64,000 bases of DNA, from contig JAHJHI010000032.1 in assembly GCA_018824085.1 (NCBI GenBank), positions 62,001-126,000 of the forward strand, read 5' to 3'. This document shows positions 1 through 7,267 of the stretch, piece after piece. Under the pieces are notes generated by a model. That model did no database searches and was not told where the DNA came from. It was given only the letters and a program-made list of their open reading frames with translations. Within the stretch, counting starts at the first letter, position 1, and every line of letters starts with the position of its first letter. The stretch comes from Gammaproteobacteria bacterium (GTDB lineage Bacteria > Pseudomonadota > Gammaproteobacteria > Burkholderiales > Rhodocyclaceae). Both the position numbers and the translations under genes were made by a program.

Positions 1-408
1 GCCATCCTCTATGTCATGGGTATCGAGCGGGACGGCCATCGGGCGCGCGCGAGCTTCCTCGTCTATTTCGGCTGCATCTATCCGGTCGCGTTGCTGGGCG
101 TCGCGGTGTCCGGCCTGCTGAGCGTGTCGCTGCTGCTGCAGGGCCTCGTGCTGGCGCCGCTTTTCCACTATGCAGGGCGCGTCGGCGAGGTGCTTTTCCG
201 CCGCCTTTCGGTGCGCGTCTTCAGGCCGCTGGTGCTCGTTCTGCTGGTGCTTGCCGGCGCGATGGCGGCCTGGCCCGCAGGTGTCGATTCGCGGCACACA
301 GGCGCGCCTGCAAGCGTGGTGCAAGGGCACCTTTGCAGTGCGGCAGTTGCGACGCCAATGTGCGGCACGCCCGATGTGGAAGCTTCTGTTTTCCATATAA
401 AACAATGA
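1..408 (+). CDS. TauE/SafE-type membrane permease, 3' end (partial)
   Basis: The reading frame is open at the window edge, so only about the last 135 residues are seen. They hold two or three hydrophobic stretches, a short loop with Arg residues, and a non-conserved tail ending in HIKQ. The pattern of a glycine-rich hydrophobic segment followed by a GRVGEVLFRRLS stretch resembles the C-terminal half of the TauE/SafE (DUF81) family, whose members export sulfite or organosulfur acids across the inner membrane. Family assignment is moderate because the N-terminal half is missing. It lies upstream of, and in the same direction as, a GntR regulator and a putative organosulfur uptake/redox operon, which fits a sulfur role but does not prove it. 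Confidence 0.55.
   Translation, partial: AILYVMGIERDGHRARASFLVYFGCIYPVALLGVAVSGLLSVSLLLQGLVLAPLFHYAGRVGEVLFRRLSVRVFRPLVLVLLVLAGAMAAWPAGVDSRHTGAPASVVQGHLCSAAVATPMCGTPDVEASVFHIKQ
387..404. promoter_or_regulatory. Inverted repeat upstream of the GntR gene, candidate operator
   Basis: TGTTTTCCATATAAAACA is a perfect 6-6-6 inverted repeat overlapping the 3' end of the permease gene, about 95 bp before the GntR start. Its right half TTCCATATAA-ACA recurs almost unchanged at 4773-4785 in front of the binding-protein gene. Two near-identical copies at the two likely promoters of the cluster suggest a shared regulator site, plausibly for the GntR protein. Function is inferred. Confidence 0.4.
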
Positions 409-458
409 ATTGAAGTATTTGCTGCGATGCGGGAAAAATGGCATCGCGTTTGCTTGAC

Positions 459-470
459 ATGACTCGTCAT
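459..470. promoter_or_regulatory. 12-bp palindrome in the GntR gene leader
   Basis: ATGACTCGTCAT is a 5-2-5 perfect palindrome located 27 bp before the GTG start of the GntR gene and directly after a TTGACA hexamer (454-459). GntR/HutC regulators often autoregulate through short palindromes next to their own start, so this is a second operator candidate. No good -10 element at the right spacing from the TTGACA was seen. Confidence 0.35.
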
Positions 471-497
471 AACAGGTTCTTCACATGGAGCTGATAC

Positions 498-1277
498 GTG
501 GCACCCAACCGCAAACAGATGATCGTGCCTGTGCGCACGGACCCGGCAGACGAGGTGTCGTCGGTGTCGCAGATGCCGCTCTTCACGCAGATCCGCGAAA
601 TCCTGCGCCGGCGCATTCTGGACGGCAGCTATCCGCCGCATTCGCAGATGCCGTCGGAGAGCCAGATGATGACGGCATTCCGGGTCAGCCGCATCACGAT
701 ACGGCAGGCACTGGGCGACCTGCAGAAGGAAGGGCTCATCTTCAAGGTGATGGGCAAGGGCAGCTTCGTCGCAAAGCCCAAGGCGTTCCAGAGCCTGTCG
801 CGACTGCAGGGCTTCGCTGAAGCGATGTCCTCGTCCGGTTACGAAACCTATTCGATGCTGCTCAGCGCCCGCGAGATGCCGGCCAGCAAGATCGTCGCGC
901 AGCGGCTTCAGCTCAGGGCCGATGCGCCGGTGTTCGAGATCCAGCGGTTGCGCTACCTGAACCGCGAGCCGATCTCGGTCGATGTGAGCTACTTCCCGCC
1001 CGCCATCGGCGAGCGGCTGGTGCAGGCCGACCTGGCCACGCGCGACATCTTCGTCATTCTCGAGAACGACCTCGGCCGCAACCTCACGCACGCCGAGCTG
1101 CAGATCGAGGCGATCTCGGCCGACGAGTCGCTGGCCCGGCATCTGGACATCCGCGAGGCCTCGCCACTGCTGCGCATCGAGCGCCTGACCTATGACGACG
1201 GCAAGCCGATCGATTTCGAGTTCCTCTACTACCGCGGCGACGCCTTCCAGTACCGCCTGCGGATTGATCGCAGTTGA
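498..1277 (+). CDS. GntR-family transcriptional regulator, HutC/UTRA subfamily
   Basis: Cytoplasmic one-component regulator of 259 residues. After a 27-residue leader, a winged helix-turn-helix spans about residues 28-95, with the typical recognition segment SRITIRQALGDLQKEG. A UTRA effector-binding domain fills about 110-255, including the family-like DVSYFPP and RIERLTYDDGKP stretches. The GTG start is preceded by GGAG at 7 bp. HutC-type members sense a pathway small molecule and usually repress the adjacent catabolic or transport operon. It sits immediately upstream of, and parallel to, the flavoprotein/ABC/ETF array and is therefore its likely local regulator; the effector is unknown. Confidence 0.88.
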   Translation: MAPNRKQMIVPVRTDPADEVSSVSQMPLFTQIREILRRRILDGSYPPHSQMPSESQMMTAFRVSRITIRQALGDLQKEGLIFKVMGKGSFVAKPKAFQSLSRLQGFAEAMSSSGYETYSMLLSAREMPASKIVAQRLQLRADAPVFEIQRLRYLNREPISVDVSYFPPAIGERLVQADLATRDIFVILENDLGRNLTHAELQIEAISADESLARHLDIREASPLLRIERLTYDDGKPIDFEFLYYRGDAFQYRLRIDRS

Positions 1278-1303
1278 TGCAAAGGCGCGCTGAAAAAGCA
1301 ACG

Positions 1304-1317
1304 ACGAAGTCCTTCGT
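1304..1317. promoter_or_regulatory. 14-bp palindrome before the flavoprotein gene
   Basis: ACGAAGTCCTTCGT is a perfect 6-2-6 palindrome between the GntR stop and the AprA-like start. The loop is too short and no T tract follows, so a terminator is unlikely. A protein-binding site is possible; its sequence differs from the 459-470 palindrome. Confidence 0.25.
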
Positions 1318-1367
1318 TCCCCGCCGGCGCGCCGTTTGACAGAGTGCAGCACCTTCAAGGAGACATC

Positions 1368-3098
1368 ATGAAACGCATCGATATGGAGTTCGACCTCGTC
1401 GTCATCGGCGGGGGTACGGGTGGCCCGATGGCCGCCGTCAAGGCGAAGGAGAAGAATCCGAAGTTGCGGGTACTGCTCATCGACAAGGCCAACGTGAAGC
1501 GCAGCGGCGCGATCTCGATGGGCATGGACGGCCTGAACAACGCCGTCATACCGGGTCACGCGACGCCGGAGCAGTACGTCAAGGAAATCACCATCGCCAA
1601 CGACGGCATCGTCGATCAGGAAGCGGTGATGGCCTATGCCGCCAACAGCTTCGACATGATCAACGAACTGGACCGCTGGGGCGTCAAGTTCGAGAAGGAC
1701 GAAACCGGCGACTACGCGGTGCGCAAGGTGCATCACCTGGGCAGCTACGTGCTGCCGATGCCGGAAGGCCACCACATGAAGAAGATCCTCTACCGCCAGC
1801 TGAAGAAGGCGCGGGTGGAGGTGACCAACCGCGTCGTCGTCACCCGCGTGCTGACCGGCGCCAGCGGCGAGGTCGTCGCCGTCATGGGCTTCGACTGCCG
1901 CACCGCCGACGTCTATGTCATCAAGACACGGGCGGCCGTGATCAGCACCGGCGCGGCCGGGCGCATCGGCCTGCCGGCGTCGGGTTACCTGATGGGCACC
2001 TACGAGAATCCGACCAACTGCGGTGACGGCCACGCGATGGCCTATCACGCGGGCGCCGACCTGGCCAACCTCGAGTGCTTCCAGATCAACCCGCTCATCA
2101 AGGATTACAACGGCCCGGCCTGCGCCTACGTGACCGGCCCGTTCGGCGGCTTCACGGCCAACTCCAAGGGCGAGCGCTTCATCGAATGCGACTACTGGAG
2201 CGGCCAGATGATGATGGAGTTCCACAACGAACTCGAAGGCGGCAACGGCCCGGTTTTCCTCAAGCTCGACCACCTCGCGGAGGAAACGATCCAGGAGATC
2301 GAAACCATCCTGCATACCAACGAACGCCCGAGCCGCGGCCGATTCCACGAGAAGCGCGGCAACGACTACCGCTCGCAGATGGTGGAGATGCACATTTCCG
2401 AGATCGGCTTCTGCAGCGGCCACAGCGCATCCGGCATCCACGTCAATGCGCTCGGTGAAACGTCGGTCGCCGGGCTTTACGCCGCCGGTGACTGTGCCAG
2501 CGTGCCGCACAACTACATGCTGGGTGCCTTCGTCTATGGCCGGTTGTGCGGCGAGAACGCCGCGGCCTACTGCGCGGAGCACGGGCAGGGTGCCGTCGAT
2601 GCCGGAGACGTGGCGGCCGAGGAGGCGCGCATCCTCGCGCCGCTGGGCCGCACCGACGGGCTCACGCCGTTCCAGATCGAATACAAGACGCGCCGCCTGG
2701 TGAACGACTACCTGCAGCCGCCGAAGATCACGCGCAAGTACGAAATCGCGCTGCGCCGCTTCGACGAAATCCGCGAGGACGCCGAAGCGATGTTCGCCGG
2801 CAATCCGCACGAACTGATGCGCGCGATGGAGGCGCATTCGATCCTCGACTGCGCCGAGATGGCCGCGCGCGCGTCGATGTTCCGCACGGAAAGCCGCTGG
2901 GGCCTCTACCACTACTACGTCGATCACCCGGAGCGCGACGACGACAACTGGTTCTGCCACTCGCTGCTGAGCAAGGGCGCCGACGGCGCCATGCAGATGC
3001 GCAAGAAGGCGGTCGAGCCCTACATCGTCGCCATCGACGACGAGGAACGCTCCGCCTACCAGCGCCTGCGTGTCGCACGCAGCGCAGAAGCCGCCTGA
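1368..3098 (+). CDS. AprA-like FAD-dependent oxidoreductase (fumarate reductase/APS reductase flavoprotein family)
   Basis: Cytoplasmic flavoprotein of 576 residues. The FAD-binding Rossmann start VIGGGTGGPMAA lies at residues 12-23, and the second FAD segment GLYAAGDCASVPHNYMLGA near 370-388. The N-terminal RSGAISMGMDGLNN and the C-terminal GHSASGIHV (His352) resemble adenylylsulfate reductase alpha rather than SdhA or NadB, although it is shorter than typical AprA (about 620-660). ATG 1368 is preferred over an upstream GTG (1344) because AAGGAGA stands 5 bp ahead. The next gene encodes an AprB-like iron-sulfur protein, so the two probably form a heterodimer. The substrate is unknown; true APS reduction is not assumed, because no sat, dsr or qmo genes lie nearby. 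Confidence 0.85.
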   Translation: MKRIDMEFDLVVIGGGTGGPMAAVKAKEKNPKLRVLLIDKANVKRSGAISMGMDGLNNAVIPGHATPEQYVKEITIANDGIVDQEAVMAYAANSFDMINELDRWGVKFEKDETGDYAVRKVHHLGSYVLPMPEGHHMKKILYRQLKKARVEVTNRVVVTRVLTGASGEVVAVMGFDCRTADVYVIKTRAAVISTGAAGRIGLPASGYLMGTYENPTNCGDGHAMAYHAGADLANLECFQINPLIKDYNGPACAYVTGPFGGFTANSKGERFIECDYWSGQMMMEFHNELEGGNGPVFLKLDHLAEETIQEIETILHTNERPSRGRFHEKRGNDYRSQMVEMHISEIGFCSGHSASGIHVNALGETSVAGLYAAGDCASVPHNYMLGAFVYGRLCGENAAAYCAEHGQGAVDAGDVAAEEARILAPLGRTDGLTPFQIEYKTRRLVNDYLQPPKITRKYEIALRRFDEIREDAEAMFAGNPHELMRAMEAHSILDCAEMAARASMFRTESRWGLYHYYVDHPERDDDNWFCHSLLSKGADGAMQMRKKAVEPYIVAIDDEERSAYQRLRVARSAEAA

Positions 3099-3135
3099 AC
3101 CCCGAACACCCGCACGCCCATCAAGGAGTCAAGCC

Positions 3136-3369
3136 ATGACCATTGCAGCCACGCCGACCCAGGTGCCGGTGAATGTAGATAACGACAAATGCATCGCCGA
3201 GAAGGGGTGCACCGTATGCGTCGATGTATGTCCGCTGGACGTGCTCGCCATCGACATGCTGACGAAGAAGGCCTTCATGAAGTTCGACGAGTGCTGGTAC
3301 TGCCTGCCGTGCGAAACCGACTGTCCGACCGGCGCCGTCAGCGTGTCCATCCCCTACCTGCTGCGCTGA
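3136..3369 (+). CDS. AprB-like 2[4Fe-4S] ferredoxin subunit
   Basis: Small protein of 77 residues with two complete cysteine sets: Cys19, 25, 28, 32 (the last followed by Pro) and Cys53, 56, 59, 63 (followed by Pro). The spacing of the first set and the ECWYC segment at the second match the iron-sulfur core of the APS reductase beta subunit. The protein stops right after the core and lacks the AprB C-terminal tail that wraps the alpha subunit. The start ATG has AAGGAG 7 bp upstream. It most likely carries electrons between the preceding flavoprotein and a downstream carrier (the 7Fe ferredoxin or the EtfBA pair). Confidence 0.87.
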   Translation: MTIAATPTQVPVNVDNDKCIAEKGCTVCVDVCPLDVLAIDMLTKKAFMKFDECWYCLPCETDCPTGAVSVSIPYLLR

Positions 3370-3379
3370 GGAGACCGCC

Positions 3380-4327
3380 ATGGACATCCAGAACTTTTCC
3401 ATCAGCGAGCGTCTCGGCAGCCTCGACGCCGAAGTCCGTCGCCTCGCGGTGATCGATCTGCCGTACGGCGACGAGGAGGACATCGTGTCGCTGCTGCTGC
3501 CGCGTCTGGCGGACGAGGACGCCGCCGTGCGGACCGAGGCCGTGCGCGCGCTCGAGGGCTACGAAGAGCTCGAAGTGGTGAGCGCGCTGGCGCCGATGCT
3601 GCTCGACGCGGACGACGGCGTGCGCGCGGCGGTCGGTGTCGTGCTGTCCGAACTCAAGGGCAGCGAGTGCGCGCCGCCCTTGTTGCCCTTCCTGCGCGGC
3701 CACACGGCCGAGGTCCGCACGCTGGCGCTGCGCGCGATCCGCGCACTGCGCGTACCGGAAGCCTTCGAACCGGCGATGGAGGCGCTGAAGGACGCCGATG
3801 CCGGCGTGCGCCGCGAAGCGGTCGGCGTGCTGGGCTATCTGCGCATGCCGCAGGCGATCGGTGCGCTGGCCGAAGTGGCGGCGCTCGACGCCGACGCCGA
3901 CGTGCGGCGCATCGCCATCGGCGCCATCGGCTACTCCAGCGAACAGAGCGTGCTGCCGGCGCTCACGCGGGGGCTGGCCGACAACGCGTGGATGGTGCGC
4001 GACGAGGCGGCGCAGACGCTGGGCAAGCTGCGGCTCGGCCTGGCGATACCGGAGCTGGTGCGTGCGATGCAGGACGAGTACTGGCAGGTACGCGTGAAGG
4101 CGGCGCGCAGTCTCGGCCTGCTCAAGGCGGTCGTGGCGCTGCCGGCGCTCATCGATGCGCTGGCCCACCCGATCGGCAACCTGCGCAAGGAGGCCGCGAT
4201 CGCGCTCGGCGAGATCGCCGACCCGCGCGCCATTCCGGCGCTCGAAGGCGCGCTGGAGGACAGCGACCCGGACGTGCGCAAGCTGTCGCGCCTCGCGCTG
4301 ACCGCCATCACGCTGGCTCAGAAGTGA
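3380..4327 (+). CDS. HEAT-repeat protein
   Basis: All-helical repeat protein of 315 residues, about nine HEAT units of roughly 31 residues. Each carries a D-x-x-V-R-x-x-A-x-x-A-L-G type pattern, for example DADAGVRREAVGVLGYL and DNAWMVRDEAAQTLGKL. No signal peptide or membrane segment, so cytoplasmic. The gene begins 10 bp after the AprB-like gene with GAGGAGA-like ribosome binding, and precedes a second ferredoxin. HEAT arrays act as scaffolds or as chaperone/lyase partners. In this position it may assemble or dock the flavoprotein and iron-sulfur subunits, but nothing in the sequence fixes that role. Confidence 0.85.
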   Translation: MDIQNFSISERLGSLDAEVRRLAVIDLPYGDEEDIVSLLLPRLADEDAAVRTEAVRALEGYEELEVVSALAPMLLDADDGVRAAVGVVLSELKGSECAPPLLPFLRGHTAEVRTLALRAIRALRVPEAFEPAMEALKDADAGVRREAVGVLGYLRMPQAIGALAEVAALDADADVRRIAIGAIGYSSEQSVLPALTRGLADNAWMVRDEAAQTLGKLRLGLAIPELVRAMQDEYWQVRVKAARSLGLLKAVVALPALIDALAHPIGNLRKEAAIALGEIADPRAIPALEGALEDSDPDVRKLSRLALTAITLAQK

Positions 4328-4400
4328 GGCGCCCCGATGACATTTTTCCTTTCAATCGAAGCGCGGCCCGGCTGCCGGACCGCGCACCGGGAGGACTGAC

Positions 4401-4736
4401 ATGACCTATGTCGTGACCGAAGCCTGCGTGCGCTGCAAATACACCGACTGCGTCGACGTCTGTCCGGTCGAGTGCTTCCACGAAGGGCCGGATTTTCTGG
4501 TGATCAATCCGGACGGCTGCATCGACTGCGGCGTGTGCGTCACCGAATGTCCGGTCGGTGCCATCTACGCCGACACCGACCTGCCGCCGGCGCAACAGGT
4601 GTTCGTCGAAATCAACGCGCGCCTGAGCACGCAGTGGCCGGTCATCGCCGAAGCGTGCGAGCCGCTGGCCGATGCCGCCGAGTGGGCGGAGGTGAAGGAC
4701 AAGCGCCACTACCTGGACGTGTTGCAGGAGGGCTGA
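4401..4736 (+). CDS. FdxA-type seven-iron ferredoxin ([3Fe-4S][4Fe-4S])
   Basis: Soluble ferredoxin of 111 residues that closely follows Azotobacter FdI/FdxA in length and layout. The cysteine positions are 9, 12, 17, 21 and 25 in the first half and 40, 43, 46 and 50 in the second, with the FdI-like segments RCKYTDCVDVCPV and GCIDCGVCVTECP. The C-terminal 50 residues (INARLSTQWP region) also match the FdI extension. It is a low-potential one-electron carrier. The gene starts after a 73-bp gap and a GGGAGGA ribosome site. In the operon it gives a second electron carrier beside the AprB-like protein. Confidence 0.92.
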   Translation: MTYVVTEACVRCKYTDCVDVCPVECFHEGPDFLVINPDGCIDCGVCVTECPVGAIYADTDLPPAQQVFVEINARLSTQWPVIAEACEPLADAAEWAEVKDKRHYLDVLQEG

Positions 4737-4770
4737 GATGCCCAGGCGGCCGGGCGGGCCGTGCAGGCGG

Positions 4771-4788
4771 ATTCCATATAAGACAAGC
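4771..4788 (+). promoter_or_regulatory. Second copy of the TTCCATATAA motif before the ABC binding-protein gene
   Basis: ATTCCATATAAGACAAGC repeats the 387-404 motif (TTCCATATAA then A or G then ACAA) about 65-80 bp before the binding-protein start. This points to an internal promoter for the transport/ETF half that shares a regulator with the GntR gene. ATATAAGACA-type half-sites are, from memory, found at GntR-family operators in betaproteobacteria; binding is inferred. Confidence 0.4.
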
Positions 4789-4852
4789 GCTCTGAGGCAG
4801 GCGCACCGGGTTTTTCGGTTTTTTCATTGCACTGACAGGGAGAGGTATAGCC

Positions 4853-6298
4853 ATGAACGTACTGAATGAAACAATGGGTCGGGTGGTGTGGAATGCGCGC
4901 ACCGTGGTGTTCGGACTGGCCATGGCGAGTTGTGCGCCGGCCGCGCTGGCGGAAGTCGTGACCGTGGGCATCGGCACGCAGAACACCACCACCAATACGG
5001 TGACCGGCGGCATCGTCATCAAGGAAATGGGCCTGCTTGAGAAGTACCTGCCCAAGACCGGCAAGTACAAGGACATCCAGTTCAGGATGGAGTGGCAGAA
5101 CTTCACGTCCGGCCCGCCGGTGACCAACGGCATGATCGCCAACACGCTGCAGATCGGCATGATGGGCGACTATCCGCTGCTGGTGAATGGCGCCACCTTC
5201 CAGGCCGGCCCGGAAACGAAGAGCCGCCTCATCGCGATGATCGCCTACAACGCCGACGGTGCCGGCAACGGCATCGTGGTGCACAAGGACTCGCCGTACT
5301 ACCAGCTGTCCGACCTGAAGGGCAAGAAGGTGTCCGTGCCCTTCGGTTCGGCCGCGCACGGCATGGTGCTCAAGGCGATGGAAGACAAGGGCTGGAAGGC
5401 CGACTTCTGGGACCTGGCGAGCCAGAGTCCCGAAGTGGGCACGTCCAGCCTGCAGGAGAAGCGCATCGATGCGCACGCCGACTTCGTACCGTTCGCCGAG
5501 CTGCTGCCCTACCGGGGCTTCGCCCGCAAGATTTTCGACGGCGTCGAAACCAAGGTGCCGACCTTCCACGGCGTCGTGGTGCGCGAGGACTTCGCGAAGA
5601 AGTATCCGGAGTTCGTCGTGGCCTACATCAAGGCGCTGATCGAAGCCAATGACTGGGTGCGCAAGAACCCGGTCGAGGCGGCGACGAAGATCGAGGAATG
5701 GACGCGGGTGGAGAAGGAAGTCGCGTACATGTTCCTCGGCCCGGGCGGCGTGCATACGCTGGACCCGACCATCAAGCCGAAGTGGATCGATACGGTGAAA
5801 TATGACCACGGCGTGCTGACCCGCATGGGGCGCGTGAAGCCGCTGGATGCCGATGCGTGGGCGGACGAGAGCTATGTGATGCAGGCCTACAAGGAACTCG
5901 GCCTCGACTATGCCGCGCACAAGGCCAGCTTCGCCAGCTACGAGATCAGCGGTACCGATCCGCTGTGCGGCGGCACGATCGACAAGCCGCGCGAAGCGGG
6001 CGAGGTGTGGATCGATGGCGGCGCGCTGACCGCGTACAAGTCGGCCGAATGCACGCTGGCGGCCGTGAATGCCGCGACCAGGGCGGGCAAGAAGGTCGGC
6101 GTGGCCTTCGTGTTCGATCAGGCCTTCAAGATCAAGCTGTTCGCCGACAAGGCCTTCTATTCGCTGGCGGGCAAGGGCGAATCGGCCACCATCACGCCCT
6201 TCCTGCTGAAGAAGGACGCCGAGGCCCATGCTGCCGCCCACGGCGGCAAGCTGGGCAGCTACGCCGACGCACTGGCGGTCGCAACGGTAAGGAAATGA
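4853..6298 (+). CDS. ABC transporter periplasmic binding protein with C-terminal NosL-like domain
   Basis: Exported protein of 481 residues. A signal peptide of about 33 residues ends at ALA-EV. Residues about 35-355 form an SsuA/TauA/NMT1-like solute-binding domain (VGIGTQNTTTN start, KGKKVSVPFGSAAHG around 160-175, conserved EANDWVRKNPVEAA). Residues about 365-480 are extra for this family and resemble NosL, the copper-binding nitrous oxide reductase accessory protein: DPLCGG with Cys372, a second Cys at 400 in AECTL, and a KAFY...ITPF...HGGKLGSY ending. The NosL Met that follows CG is replaced by Gly. It is followed 3 bp later by the permease. Solute is unknown; taurine, sulfonate or nitrate-like anions are the family norm. 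Confidence 0.85.
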   Translation: MNVLNETMGRVVWNARTVVFGLAMASCAPAALAEVVTVGIGTQNTTTNTVTGGIVIKEMGLLEKYLPKTGKYKDIQFRMEWQNFTSGPPVTNGMIANTLQIGMMGDYPLLVNGATFQAGPETKSRLIAMIAYNADGAGNGIVVHKDSPYYQLSDLKGKKVSVPFGSAAHGMVLKAMEDKGWKADFWDLASQSPEVGTSSLQEKRIDAHADFVPFAELLPYRGFARKIFDGVETKVPTFHGVVVREDFAKKYPEFVVAYIKALIEANDWVRKNPVEAATKIEEWTRVEKEVAYMFLGPGGVHTLDPTIKPKWIDTVKYDHGVLTRMGRVKPLDADAWADESYVMQAYKELGLDYAAHKASFASYEISGTDPLCGGTIDKPREAGEVWIDGGALTAYKSAECTLAAVNAATRAGKKVGVAFVFDQAFKIKLFADKAFYSLAGKGESATITPFLLKKDAEAHAAAHGGKLGSYADALAVATVRK

Positions 6299-6301
6299 GC
6301 C

Positions 6302-7267
6302 ATGGGAACCGCGATGAGGATACAGCCGGTGCATGACGCGCGAGCGTACCCGGCTGCACCGGAGGGGGCGCCGTCGGACGCGCCCGCAGGGGCCGCATCG
6401 GCGACGGCGCAAGCCGTTGCGGTGCGGCCGGTCGCGGCGCCGGCCAGGCCGGTGCCCGCCGTACGCTTCGCACGGCTGATGCGTCGGGAAGGGCCGGGGC
6501 TGTTGCTCGGCGCCTTGTCGATCTGTCTGCTGATCGGCTTCTGGTATCTGGCGACCACGTATCGCTGGAGCTTCTACATCCGGTTCATCAACGTGCCCGG
6601 TCCGGTCGAGGTGTTCCAGGATGCGTCGCGCCTGTTCGGCAACGAGCAGTTCATGACCAACATCACCATCAGCCTGCGACGCATCATGCTGGGCTTCATC
6701 GCCGCAACGGTGCTCGGCGTGACGATGGGGCTGCTGATCGGACGCTATCGCAGGGTGCGTCAGCTGACGTTCCCGGCGATGGAAATCCTGCGCCCGATCC
6801 CGGCCATCGCCTGGGTGCCGATCTCCATCATGCTGTGGCCGACGACCGAAACCAGCATCGTGTTCATCACCTTCATCGGCGCCTTCTTTCCCATCCTGCT
6901 CAACACGATGCACGGTGTGGCGACGATGGACAGCGTGCTGGTGCGGGCGGCGCGCTGTCTCGGCGCAAGCGAGTTCGCGCTGATGACGCAGGTGGTGCTG
7001 CGCGGCGCCATGCCGCACATCTTCACCGGGCTGGCGGTGGGCATGGGCGTGGCCTGGGTGTCGCTGATCGCCGCGGAGATGATTTCCGGGCAGTACGGCG
7101 TCGGCTACTTCACCTGGGAGGCGTACTCCCTGATCGAGTATTCACACATCGTCATCGGCATGCTGGTCATCGGGGTGCTGGGCCTGCTGTGCAGCGGCGC
7201 GATCCGTCTGCTGGCCCGGCTCGTCATGCCCTGGCAGATCGCGGCGGGCAAGGAGAACAACCGATGA
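6302..7267 (+). CDS. ABC transporter permease, SsuC/TauC/NrtB type
   Basis: Inner-membrane permease of 321 residues. A 60-residue Ala/Pro-rich cytoplasmic leader precedes about six transmembrane helices. The cytoplasmic EAA-loop segment (RAARCLGASEFALMTQVVLRG, shortened here) lies near residue 220-240 and contacts the ATPase. The segment LRPIPAIAWVPISIMLWP is characteristic of the sulfonate/taurine/nitrate permease branch. The ATG has AAGGAA upstream; MRIQPVHD at 6314 is an alternative start. It overlaps the ATPase gene by 4 bp, so the two are translationally coupled. Confidence 0.92.
   Translation: MGTAMRIQPVHDARAYPAAPEGAPSDAPAGAASATAQAVAVRPVAAPARPVPAVRFARLMRREGPGLLLGALSICLLIGFWYLATTYRWSFYIRFINVPGPVEVFQDASRLFGNEQFMTNITISLRRIMLGFIAATVLGVTMGLLIGRYRRVRQLTFPAMEILRPIPAIAWVPISIMLWPTTETSIVFITFIGAFFPILLNTMHGVATMDSVLVRAARCLGASEFALMTQVVLRGAMPHIFTGLAVGMGVAWVSLIAAEMISGQYGVGYFTWEAYSLIEYSHIVIGMLVIGVLGLLCSGAIRLLARLVMPWQIAAGKENNR

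Noticed and set aside
1336-1364. TTGACA-based promoter before the AprA-like gene
   Set aside because: No acceptable -10 at normal spacing; the would-be -10 overlaps the ribosome-binding site.
168-2960. Very long open frame on the minus strand opposite the GntR and AprA-like genes
   Set aside because: High GC leaves long stop-free frames on the opposite strand; the translation is His/Arg-rich with no motif, and the plus-strand genes have clear domains.
4709-7018. Long minus-strand frame over the importer genes
   Set aside because: His/Arg-rich shadow of well-supported plus-strand ABC genes.
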